Below, piece after piece: positions 57,166 through 64,000 of a stretch of DNA of 64,000 bases (the stretch's first letter is position 1; each line of letters starts with the position of its first letter). A program made the translations under genes and the position numbers. The DNA is from Trueperaceae bacterium (lineage in GTDB: Bacteria; Deinococcota; Deinococci; Deinococcales; Trueperaceae). The stretch spans positions 21,296 through 85,295 of the forward strand of contig JAABSI010000003.1 of NCBI GenBank assembly GCA_011390455.1, given 5' to 3'. A model generated the notes under the pieces. It did not search any database and was not told the origin of the DNA. It worked only from the letters and a program-made list of their open reading frames with translations.

Positions 57166-58932
57166 TCAGGTGGGGGCGTCGGCGCGTTCGAGCCGCGTGA
57201 CCTCGGCGCGCAGCCCCGTCAGGCGATCGCGCAACGCCGACGCCTCGGCGGCGACCTCTTCGAGGCGCTCGAGTTCGGTCCGCACGAAGCGCGTGTAGGG
57301 CGCGATCGCGTTCCCGAGTCGATCGGCCGCGGCCATGATCTCGTCGTCGATCTGGCCCCCGAGGCCGCGCTCCAGGCCGTCGCGGAGCGCTTGCATCTGC
57401 TCGTGGAGCCGCCGTTTGGCGGTCCGGCGGCGGTGCGGCAGCACCAACAGCCCGAGCCCCATCACGGTGAGCCCGGCCGCGATCCCGGTCACGTCCCAGG
57501 CGGCGGTGCTCACGATCGCGACGGCCGCCGCGCCCAGCCCGAGCCCGCCCACCTGCATCAGGCCCGTCTGCACGACCCCTGCCTGCAGCGCCTCGGCGAC
57601 GCGGCGGGCTTCGCCTTCGGCGTCGAAGTCGTCCAGCACGCCGTGCGCCCGCTCGCGCAACGAACCGATCAGCGCCGCTCGGTCATAGTGGAAGCGCCCG
57701 CCGACCTCGCCGATCGTGCGCTCCTCGCCGGCCTTGCGCCGCTCCGCGACGAACCCGACGACGTCCTCCCACTGTTGCAGGGTGCGCTCGACGAACCAAT
57801 CGCTCATCGCTGCGACCGCCTGGTCGATCTCTTCCGCCGCGCCCCGCAGCACGCGCGTCTCGAAGGCCGCGCGCACCTTCTCGGGGCGCATCAGGGTCAG
57901 GAGCTTGCCCAGGTGCACGGTGTCGTCGAAGAAGACCTCGCCGCGCCGCTCGACCTCGAGCAGGACGGTCTTCACCCGGTCGACGTACGCGCGCCCCTCG
58001 CGCTTGAGGTCCTTGGTCCACTGCCCCTGCTGCCGATCGACGTCGTCCAGCGTCCGGCGGTCGTCGCGCAGCAGCGCGCGCTGCGCTTCGATCCGCGCGA
58101 GCACCTCGTCGGCGACGTGCAGGGCGACCCCGAGGCCGGCGTCGAGCTTGAGGCGCACCCGGTCGACGTCGACCTTCTCGGCCAGGTAGCGCTCGAGCGC
58201 CGGCAGGCCGCTCGCTTCGAGCGCGGCGGCGTCGCCGGTGGTCCGCGCCCGCATCGCGGCGCGGGCGGCGACGTCGAACACGTCCGGCGTCCGCGCGAGC
58301 ACGTCGCGCGCATGCCCCATCACGAAGTCGTGCACCTCGGTGCGGGCCTCCGCGCTCTCGAACAGGTCGGCCTTGTTGATCACGATCGCCACCTTCTTGC
58401 CCCACCCGGCGATGCGCTCGAGGAAGCCGCGCTCGCTCTCGGTGAAGGGGCGATCGGAGGAGGTGACGAACAGCACCAGATCGGCGCGCGGGACGAACTT
58501 TTCGGTGAGCAGTTGGTGTTTGGCGATCACCGCGTTCGTCCCCGGCGTGTCGACGAGCGCGAGCGCCCGCAGGCGCTCGGCCGGGTGCGTGACGCGCGCG
58601 AACTCCGCCGAGAGCTCCTCGGAGGTCGCTTCGGGGCCGTGCACCACGAGCGTGACCCGGTCGGTGGTCGGGGTCACCCCTTCGCGCATGACCGGCGCGC
58701 CGAGCAGCGCGTTGATCAACGTCGACTTGCCGGCGTTGAACTCGCCGACGACCACGAGCAGGAAGAGCCCTTCGAGGTCTTCGAGGGCGGTGGCGAGCGC
58801 GCGCTCCGGGTCGTCGCCCAGGTGCCCGCGGGCGACGAGCGCCCGGAGGTCGCCGATCGCCGTGCGTTCGCGCAGCAGCAGGTCGGCGACGTGCTCGTCG
58901 AGGACGCCGCTCAGGGGGCGTGAAGGCTCCAT
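57166..58932 (-). CDS. Bacterial dynamin-like GTPase
   Basis: 588 residues. GTPase motifs: G1 GEFNAGKST (about 62-70), G3 DTPGTN, G4 NKAD. A long helical middle/stalk region follows, then two closely spaced hydrophobic segments (about 465-510, GGLGLGAAAVAIVS and LTVMGLGLLVLP) forming the membrane-inserting paddle, and a C-terminal coiled coil (LERLEEVAAEASALRDRLTGLRAEV). Family members remodel membranes, and some act in stress or phage defence. A TAGCGT box 6 nt before ATG 58932 and no ribosome binding site suggest a leaderless mRNA. It is a single gene, not a paired LeoBC-type locus. Confidence 0.88.
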   Translation of the reverse strand: MEPSRPLSGVLDEHVADLLLRERTAIGDLRALVARGHLGDDPERALATALEDLEGLFLLVVVGEFNAGKSTLINALLGAPVMREGVTPTTDRVTLVVHGPEATSEELSAEFARVTHPAERLRALALVDTPGTNAVIAKHQLLTEKFVPRADLVLFVTSSDRPFTESERGFLERIAGWGKKVAIVINKADLFESAEARTEVHDFVMGHARDVLARTPDVFDVAARAAMRARTTGDAAALEASGLPALERYLAEKVDVDRVRLKLDAGLGVALHVADEVLARIEAQRALLRDDRRTLDDVDRQQGQWTKDLKREGRAYVDRVKTVLLEVERRGEVFFDDTVHLGKLLTLMRPEKVRAAFETRVLRGAAEEIDQAVAAMSDWFVERTLQQWEDVVGFVAERRKAGEERTIGEVGGRFHYDRAALIGSLRERAHGVLDDFDAEGEARRVAEALQAGVVQTGLMQVGGLGLGAAAVAIVSTAAWDVTGIAAGLTVMGLGLLVLPHRRRTAKRRLHEQMQALRDGLERGLGGQIDDEIMAAADRLGNAIAPYTRFVRTELERLEEVAAEASALRDRLTGLRAEVTRLERADAPT

Positions 58933-58938
58933 CGCGTC

Positions 58939-58944
58939 ACGCTA
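58939..58944 (-). promoter_or_regulatory. Leaderless -10 box (TAGCGT) before the dynamin gene
   Basis: On the minus strand TG-G-TAGCGT (box 58944-58939) is followed by GACGCG and ATG 58932. The preceding TGG makes an extended -10; a CTGACG about 15 nt upstream is a weak -35. Confidence 0.6.
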
Positions 58945-59001
58945 CCACGCGTTCGGGGACGTCAGGCACGCTCCTGGACGGGCTTCGGTGGCGCCCTGGG
59001 G

Positions 59002-59007
59002 TATCGT
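59002..59007 (+). promoter_or_regulatory. Leaderless -10 box (TATCGT) before the M32 carboxypeptidase gene
   Basis: TATCGT is followed by 7 nt and ATG 59015. No ribosome binding site and no clear -35. Confidence 0.5.
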
Positions 59008-59014
59008 GCGCGCC

Positions 59015-60517
59015 ATGTCCGGACCCACGACCGACCTCGCGCTGCTGCGCGACCGCCTCGGCGTCATCGCCGACCTCGAGCAGGCGCAGGCCCTGCTCGG
59101 CTGGGACCAACACACGTACATGCCCGCCGGGGGCGTCGAAGCGCGCGGACGCCAGTCGGCGACGCTCGCCGGGTTGCGCCACGAGCACCTGGTCGACGAT
59201 CGCCTGCACGATCTGCTCGTGGGCCTCGAGGCGCACGGCTTGACCGGCGACGACGCCGCGTTGGTGCGCGAGGTGCGCCGCGAGGTCGATCGCGCGCGGC
59301 GCGTGCCCGCCGACCTGGTCACCCGCCTCGCCCTGCAGGCCGCGCGTGGGCAGGCGGTCTGGGCGCAAGCGCGCGCTGCGGACGACTTCGGCGCCTTCGC
59401 GCCCGAGCTGCGGGCGATGCTGGAGCTCCAACGCGAGCGCGCGGCGGCGCTCGGCGACGGCGACCCGTACGACGTCCTGCACGATCTCTACGAGCGCGGT
59501 TCCAGCGCGGAGCGGGTGGCGCGGGTGTTCGCGCCGCTGCGCACCGAGATCGCAGCGCTGCTCGACGCGGTGCGCGGCAGCGACCGGGCGCCCGACCTCG
59601 ACGTGCTCGCGCGCCCGGTGCCCGAAGCGGCCCAGGAGGCCTTCGCGGTCGAGGTCGTGCGGGCGTTCGGGTTCGACTTCGCGGGCGGACGGCTCGACCG
59701 CACGGTGCACCCGTTCGCTCAGCGCATCGGTCCGGGCGACGTGCGGATCACCACCCGATACCGGCGCGACCGCTTCGCGACGGCGCTGTTCGGGACGCTC
59801 CACGAGTCCGGCCACGGCATGTACGAACAGAACCTCCCCGCCGCCGAAGCCCGGACGCCGCTCGGCGATTCCGTCAGCCTCGGGGTCCACGAGTCGCAGT
59901 CGCGCCTGTGGGAGAACCTCGTCGGTCGTGGGCGGCCCTTCTGGACGTGGGCCTACCCGCGGCTGCGCGCCCACGCCCCCGGCGTCTTCGACGACGTCGA
60001 CGTGGAGCGCTTCGTCTTCGCGATCAACGCCGTACGCCCGAGCCTCATCCGGGTCGAGGCCGACGAGCTGACCTACCACCTCCACGTGATGCTCCGCTTC
60101 GAGCTGGAGCAGAAGCTGGTCTCGGGCGCGCTCGACGTGGCCGACCTCCCGGCCGCCTGGGCCGAGGAGGGCGCCGTGCTCGGGCTGCCCGCGTCGCCCG
60201 ACGATCGCGAGGGCTGCCTGCAGGACGTCCACTGGTCGGCCGGGATGTTCGGGTACTTCCCGACCTACACGCTCGGGACGCTGCTCTCGGTGCAGCTCTG
60301 GGAGGCGCTCGGGCGCGCGATCCCCGATCGCGACGTGCACCTCGCCGCCGGCGAGTTCGCCCCGGTGTTCGACTGGCTGGTGGCCCACGTCCACGACCAC
60401 GGGTCGCGCTTCGCGCACGAGGAGCTCGTCGAGCGCGCCACCGGCGCGCCGCTGTCGGCGGATGCGTACGTGCGCTACGCCCGCGGCAAGTACGGCGCGC
60501 TCTACGGCTTCGCGTGA
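59015..60517 (+). CDS. M32 family metallocarboxypeptidase (Taq carboxypeptidase type)
   Basis: 500 residues, family length. Zinc motif HESGH at residues 263-267 (LHESGHGMYEQ), the downstream SLGVHESQSRLWEN segment with the third ligand Glu, and the characteristic DVRITTRY before the zinc motif. It removes C-terminal residues from peptides in the cytoplasm. It starts with a TATCGT box 7 nt upstream and no ribosome binding site. Its stop overlaps the next start as GTGA, beginning a four-gene run of overlapping or closely spaced genes. Confidence 0.96.
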   Translation: MSGPTTDLALLRDRLGVIADLEQAQALLGWDQHTYMPAGGVEARGRQSATLAGLRHEHLVDDRLHDLLVGLEAHGLTGDDAALVREVRREVDRARRVPADLVTRLALQAARGQAVWAQARAADDFGAFAPELRAMLELQRERAAALGDGDPYDVLHDLYERGSSAERVARVFAPLRTEIAALLDAVRGSDRAPDLDVLARPVPEAAQEAFAVEVVRAFGFDFAGGRLDRTVHPFAQRIGPGDVRITTRYRRDRFATALFGTLHESGHGMYEQNLPAAEARTPLGDSVSLGVHESQSRLWENLVGRGRPFWTWAYPRLRAHAPGVFDDVDVERFVFAINAVRPSLIRVEADELTYHLHVMLRFELEQKLVSGALDVADLPAAWAEEGAVLGLPASPDDREGCLQDVHWSAGMFGYFPTYTLGTLLSVQLWEALGRAIPDRDVHLAAGEFAPVFDWLVAHVHDHGSRFAHEELVERATGAPLSADAYVRYARGKYGALYGFA

Positions 60518-61095
60518 GCGAGGGTCCGCGCGAGCACGAGGACGGCGCGCCGCTCGGTCCCGAGGCGCTGCTCGCCTGGTGCGCCGCGCACGGCGTCCCG
60601 GCTCGGCTCCTGCGCCCCGGCGTGCCCACGCCCACCGTGCCCGAGGCTGCGGCCGCCGTCGGCGTCGCGCCCGAACGGGTGCTCAAGAGCCTGGTCTTCT
60701 GGGTGGACGGTGCGCCCACGCTGGTGATCGCGGCCGGCGCGGACCGGTTGGTCTACCCGAAGCTCGCCGCGGCGTTCGGCACGTCGCGCAGGCGCGTGCG
60801 GCTCGCGAGCCCCGACGAGGCGCTGGAGCTGACCGGTTTTCCGGTCGGCGCGATGCCCCCGTTCGGCCACCGCGCACCGCTGCCCACCTGGGTCGACGCG
60901 GCCCGGGTGCGCCCCGGCCTCGAGGTCGTGGCCGGCGGCGGCGCCCGCGACGCCCTGATCCACGTGACGACCGACGACCTGCTGCGCGCCACCGGGGCGC
61001 GCAGCGCCCCCTTGACCGATGCGACCGACGTCGCGACCCCCGGATCGACCGCCGAGGCGGCCGAGCCGCCCCCCTCCCCGAGGAGCCCCGCATGA
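60514..61095 (+). CDS. YbaK/EbsC-family aminoacyl-tRNA deacylase-like protein
   Basis: 193 residues from GTG 60514 (GTGA overlap). The YbaK domain, about 15-160, has a conserved Lys in VLKSLVFWVDGAP, PKLAAAFGTSRRRVRLASPDEA, and the hallmark TGFPVGAMPPFGH followed by the substrate loop GGGARDALIHVTTDDLL. Such domains hydrolyse mis-acylated tRNA (Cys/Ser/Ala-tRNA-Pro) in trans. The last 30 residues are a Pro/Ala tail outside the domain. Specificity cannot be set from sequence. Next gene overlaps by ATGA. Confidence 0.9.
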   Translation: MSEGPREHEDGAPLGPEALLAWCAAHGVPARLLRPGVPTPTVPEAAAAVGVAPERVLKSLVFWVDGAPTLVIAAGADRLVYPKLAAAFGTSRRRVRLASPDEALELTGFPVGAMPPFGHRAPLPTWVDAARVRPGLEVVAGGGARDALIHVTTDDLLRATGARSAPLTDATDVATPGSTAEAAEPPPSPRSPA

Positions 61096-62156
61096 TGCCA
61101 ACCGATCGCCACCCCCGCCTCCGCCGTCGCGCTTCGTGGCGCGCCGCCGTCCTGCTCGTCCTCGCCCCGCTCGCCTTGGCCCCCACGGCCCTCGCCCAGG
61201 TGGGCCAACCGGTCCCGGCGCTGCTCGAGGCGCTGGCGCTGACGCTCGCCCCGGAGGCCGACGAGGACGGGGCTTCCGTGGTGGTCATGACCGAGGAGGG
61301 GCGCAGCCTGACCCTGACGCCCCGGGGCAGCGCCCTCTACACGGTGGCGGGCGAGGCGGTCTTCGACGACGCGGCGATCGCCGAGGCGGCGTCGGTGATC
61401 GCGGTCGCGACCGGGTACGGCGACGGCATCGAAGCCCCGGTGCGCGGCTTCTTCGAGCAGAACCTCGCCGCCCTCGCCGGGGCTGGGCCCCGCACGATCC
61501 GCATCGAGGCGTACCTGCTCGACCTCGAGGTGCGCGGCGACGCCGCACCGTACGAGGTCGCCTGGACGTTGTCGCTGGCCGAGGTCGACGAGGGGGCCTT
61601 CCCCGAGGCGCGCCACGCCAAGGGTCCCGCCGATGCGCGCTACGTGATCCGCGAGTTCAGCGATCTGGAGTGCCCGTTCTGCGCGCGCTACGCGGCCGAG
61701 ATGCTGCCGGCGCTCGAGGCCGAACTGTTGGCCCGCGGCGACGTCCGCTTCGAGTACCACCACTTCCCGCTGGTCTCGATCCACGCCAACGCCTTCCGCG
61801 CCGCGGAGGCCTCCGAGTGCGTGGTCGACGCCAACCCGGACGACGCCGATGCGTTCTGGACCTACACCGACGCGCTGTTCGAGCGCATGCAGGCATGGAG
61901 CGGGCTGGGCGACCCCGATGCCTATTTCACCAACCTCGCGGGTCAGATCGGGCTCTCCGGCGAGGGCGTGGCCGCGTGCCTCGCGGCGGGTACGCACACC
62001 GCGGCGGTCGGCGCCGCGACCGACGCGGCGTTGGCGCTCGGCCTCTCGGGCACCCCGACGGTCTTCGTCGGTCCGTACCGTCTGCAGGACTTCAACCGGG
62101 TCCAGGGGTACCTCGACGCGTTCGGCCTGATCGACGCCTTCGCGGACGCCGAGTGA
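61092..62156 (+). CDS. Exported DsbA-family thioredoxin-fold protein
   Basis: 354 residues from ATG 61092 (ATGA overlap). Signal peptide 1-34 (AAVLLVLAPLALAPTALAQ). An unrecognised N-terminal domain spans about 35-175. Residues about 175-350 form a DsbA/DsbG-type thioredoxin domain: FSDLECPFCARYA with redox pair C194-x-x-C197, a helical insert with ECVVD and LAGQIGLSGEGVAACL, and the cis-Pro loop GTPTVFVGPY. It acts outside the membrane as a thiol oxidase or disulfide isomerase. The extra N-domain is longer than in ordinary DsbA and may mediate dimerisation. Confidence 0.9.
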   Translation: MMPTDRHPRLRRRASWRAAVLLVLAPLALAPTALAQVGQPVPALLEALALTLAPEADEDGASVVVMTEEGRSLTLTPRGSALYTVAGEAVFDDAAIAEAASVIAVATGYGDGIEAPVRGFFEQNLAALAGAGPRTIRIEAYLLDLEVRGDAAPYEVAWTLSLAEVDEGAFPEARHAKGPADARYVIREFSDLECPFCARYAAEMLPALEAELLARGDVRFEYHHFPLVSIHANAFRAAEASECVVDANPDDADAFWTYTDALFERMQAWSGLGDPDAYFTNLAGQIGLSGEGVAACLAAGTHTAAVGAATDAALALGLSGTPTVFVGPYRLQDFNRVQGYLDAFGLIDAFADAE

Positions 62157-62163
62157 GCGTCGC

Positions 62164-63243
62164 GTGATCGCGGCGGTCGACCTGGCCGCCCTGCGCGGCG
62201 CGCGCGAGCCGGAGCGGGCGCTGGCGCGGCTGCTGCGGCTCCTCGCGGTGCCGTCGCCCACCGGGACGACCGGCGCGGCCGTGGCGTTCGTGACCGGCGA
62301 GCTCGACCGGATGGGGGTCGCCTGGGAGCGCACCCGCAAGGGCGATCTGCGCTGGCGGCTCGCGGGCGCCGGCCGCGCCCCGGCGCGCGCGCTCGCGGCG
62401 CACGTCGACACGCTCGGCGCGGTGGTCAAGGAGGTCAAGAAGGAGGGGCGCCTGCGCCTCTCGCCGATCGGCGGGTACGACTGGGCCACCGTCGAGGGGG
62501 CGGAGGTGGTCGTGCTCCCGTTCGCGGGTGCGCCCATCACCGGCACGGTGGTGAACGTCAAGCAGTCGACCCACGTCCACGGCCCGGCGCTGCGCGCGCT
62601 GCAGCGGGTGGAGGCGGTCATGGAGGTGCGGCTCGACGCCCGGGTCGCCTCGCGCGCCGACGTCGCCGCGTTGGGCGTGGCGGTCGGCGACCCGGTCGCC
62701 TTCGAGGCGAACGCCCGCACCACCCCGACGGGGTTCGTCAAGTCGCGCCACCTGGACGACAAGGCGTGCGTCGCGACGCTCCTCGAGCTCACCGAGGCGT
62801 TCCACGCGACCGGGGTGCGGCCCGCCGGCGACCTCGTGTGCGGCGTCACCACGTACGAGGAGGTCGGCCACGGCGGCGCGGCGCTCCTGCCGGACGACGT
62901 CGAGGAGTTGGTGGTGCTCGACATGGCCGCGGTGGGGGAGGGCCAGACCAGCCGCGAGACCGGCGTGACGCTGTGCGTCAAGGACGCCTCGGGTCCCTAC
63001 GACGAGCGCCTCGGGCGCCATCTGCGGGAGGTGGCGCGCCACGCGTCGATCGACCTCGCCGTCGACGTCTACCCCTTCTACGCGAGCGACGGGAGCGCCG
63101 CTTGGCGCGGCGGGGCCGACGTCCGCGTGGCGCTCGTGGGGCCGGGCGTCGACGCGTCCCACGCCTTCGAGCGGACCCACATGGACGCGCTGACCGCGAC
63201 GTTCGACCTGGTCGCCGCGTACGCGCTGAGCGCCGCTAGCTGA
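62164..63243 (+). CDS. M42 family metallo-aminopeptidase
   Basis: 359 residues from GTG 62164, 7 nt after the DsbA-like stop. The dimetal site is recognisable: AAHVDTLG (His/Asp ligands), SRHLDDKA (bridging Asp), TYEEVGHGG (catalytic Glu and ligand Glu), LDMAAVG (Asp) and ERTH (His). The insert between the first His and the rest matches M42 (FrvX/TET-like). It removes N-terminal residues from peptides, complementing the M32 enzyme three genes upstream. Last gene of the run; a GC hairpin follows. Confidence 0.94.
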   Translation: MIAAVDLAALRGAREPERALARLLRLLAVPSPTGTTGAAVAFVTGELDRMGVAWERTRKGDLRWRLAGAGRAPARALAAHVDTLGAVVKEVKKEGRLRLSPIGGYDWATVEGAEVVVLPFAGAPITGTVVNVKQSTHVHGPALRALQRVEAVMEVRLDARVASRADVAALGVAVGDPVAFEANARTTPTGFVKSRHLDDKACVATLLELTEAFHATGVRPAGDLVCGVTTYEEVGHGGAALLPDDVEELVVLDMAAVGEGQTSRETGVTLCVKDASGPYDERLGRHLREVARHASIDLAVDVYPFYASDGSAAWRGGADVRVALVGPGVDASHAFERTHMDALTATFDLVAAYALSAAS

Positions 63244-63260
63244 TCGCCGAAGGCGGAACG

Positions 63261-63290
63261 GCGGCGGCGCGCCTGCTGCGCGCTCGCCGC
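63261..63290. terminator. Imperfect hairpin after the M42 gene
   Basis: GCGGCG...CGCCGC arms with an inner GCGC / GCGC pairing, about 20 bp after the M42 stop and before the CRP-type gene. No U-tract. Confidence 0.35.
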
Positions 63291-63327
63291 CGCGCATCGT
63301 GCTCGCGCGCGGCTCCGCTGCGTGCGG

Positions 63328-63333
63328 TACACT
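63328..63333 (+). promoter_or_regulatory. Possible leaderless -10 box (TACACT) before the CRP-type gene
   Basis: TACACT is followed by 8 nt and ATG 63342, with no ribosome binding site. Spacing is slightly long; no clear -35. Confidence 0.4.
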
Positions 63334-63341
63334 TCCGCAAC

Positions 63342-64000
63342 ATGCCCGATTACCCAAGCTTGGTGTGGCACCTCAAGAACACCCAGCTCTTCGAGGACCT
63401 CTCCGAAGAGGAGCTCGAACAGCTGTCGCGCATCACGCCCTATCGGCGCTTCGCGCAGGGTGAGGTCATCTACCACATGGAGGACCCGGCCGACGCGCTG
63501 TACTTCGTGCGCGAAGGCATGGTCAAGATCTCCATGTACTTCCCCAACGGCAAGGAGATGATCCTCGGGCTGCTGGGTCAGTACGACATCTTCGGCGAGC
63601 TGCTGCTGCTCCCGAGCGAGCGGCGGCCGAACCAGGCCGAGGCGGTCATCGACACGACGCTGATCGTCATGCCCGAGGCCGACTTCCAGAAGCTGCTGCA
63701 GCAGCAGCCGCGCATCGCCATGAAGTTCATCCAGGTGATGTCGACGCGCCTGTGGCAGGCGCAGGTGTCCCAGGCCGAGGTCGGCGCGTTCGACGCCCCG
63801 GGGCGCCTTGCCAACCTGCTGCTCCGGCTGGCCAAGGACTTCGGCAGCGAGAGCGAGCGCGGCACCGTGATCGACCTCAACCTCACCCAGCAGGACCTGG
63901 CGAAGATGATCGGCGCCACCCGCGAGACCGTGAGCCACTGCCTCGCTCGACTCCTGGAGTACGGCGCGGTGCGGCGGCGCCGGGCGCCCATCACCGTCAG
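63342..64000 (+). CDS. CRP/FNR family regulator (3' end beyond window)
   Basis: 219 codons are present and the frame stays open at 64000, so the end lies outside the window, but the family is nearly complete at this point. Cyclic-nucleotide-binding beta-barrel about 15-125 (FAQGEVIYHMED, GMVKISMYFPNGKEMILGLLG, DIFGELLLL), dimer helix about 125-150, and HTH_CRP with recognition helix ATRETVSHCLARL. The phosphate-binding Arg-Ser/Thr of cAMP-binding CRP (after GEL) is replaced by a RRPNQAEAV segment, so the ligand may not be cAMP. No FNR-type cysteines are seen. A TACACT box lies 8 nt before the ATG. Confidence 0.93.
   Translation, partial: MPDYPSLVWHLKNTQLFEDLSEEELEQLSRITPYRRFAQGEVIYHMEDPADALYFVREGMVKISMYFPNGKEMILGLLGQYDIFGELLLLPSERRPNQAEAVIDTTLIVMPEADFQKLLQQQPRIAMKFIQVMSTRLWQAQVSQAEVGAFDAPGRLANLLLRLAKDFGSESERGTVIDLNLTQQDLAKMIGATRETVSHCLARLLEYGAVRRRRAPITV

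Noticed and set aside
55984..58923. A 979-codon open frame on the plus strand
   Set aside because: It lies opposite pheA, the S4 gene and the dynamin-like GTPase, each with clear motifs. Its His/Arg/Val-rich translation is typical of antisense reading.

Overview
This window is very GC-rich (by eye about 70 %) and densely packed. About 55 protein genes and two tRNA genes sit on both strands, with many 4-base ATGA/GTGA stop-start overlaps. Several features suggest a Deinococcota bacterium, perhaps of the Truepera lineage. They are recurrent TA(G/C)NNT -10 boxes placed 6-8 nt before start codons that lack a ribosome binding site (leaderless genes), a Taq-type M32 carboxypeptidase, Rex, GlgC and encoded CCA ends on both tRNAs. 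This assignment is an inference; no rRNA is present. I see no prophage, insertion sequence or CRISPR array.

Layout. 1-9000: small accessory and envelope genes (a truncated epimerase, a DUF4097 repeat protein, a DUF1330-like protein, a methyltransferase, lipoproteins, a nitrilase behind a 35-codon leader ORF, a PAS-GGDEF diguanylate cyclase, a CHRD lipoprotein, a membrane-anchored protein with an L7/L12-like N-domain). 9300-15600: tRNA-Lys, a ferritin-like/NapH-type fusion, DUF427, a discoidin-like protein, ChaB, an AI-2E transporter and a YqjD-YqjE-YqjK-like trio. 15895-22495: a complete nine-gene N-ATPase operon (atpDCQRBEFAG) for a Na+-type rotary ATPase. 22500-30540: MFS, secreted ExeM/NucH nuclease, ZIP transporter, lipoprotein, HsmA-like protein, tRNA-Ala, and a PEP-rich Sel1 protein.

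30600-39700 (minus strand): glgC, ftsH, a PASTA protein with a truncated pseudokinase N-lobe, and a heterodimeric ABC exporter pair whose junction has been duplicated. 39850-51470 (mostly plus): a hypothetical gene, rlmN, TPR, SPOR, rex, polyprenyl synthase, RNase R and a large unknown protein. 51579-58930 (mostly minus): carB, S4 protein, pheA and a dynamin-like GTPase, with one divergent Uma2-like gene. 59015-64000: M32 carboxypeptidase, YbaK-like deacylase, DsbA-like protein and M42 aminopeptidase in one overlapping run, then a CRP/FNR regulator cut by the window end.

How the genes work together. The clearest module is the N-ATPase. Its c subunit carries a helix-1 glutamate (E30) and an E63-S64-T65-x-x-Y68 motif, the known Na+ ligand set. 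It has the accessory subunits AtpQ and AtpR, no separate delta gene, and an elongated b subunit. A second theme is envelope maintenance: FtsH, pseudokinase-PASTA, SPOR, Sel1, YqjDE-like and dynamin-like proteins, and a periplasmic DsbA-type protein. The most unusual points are the pseudokinase-PASTA protein, the ferritin-like/NapH fusion, the L7/L12-like domains fused to membrane-anchored envelope proteins, and the duplicated ABC junction that creates a 22-codon bridging ORF.
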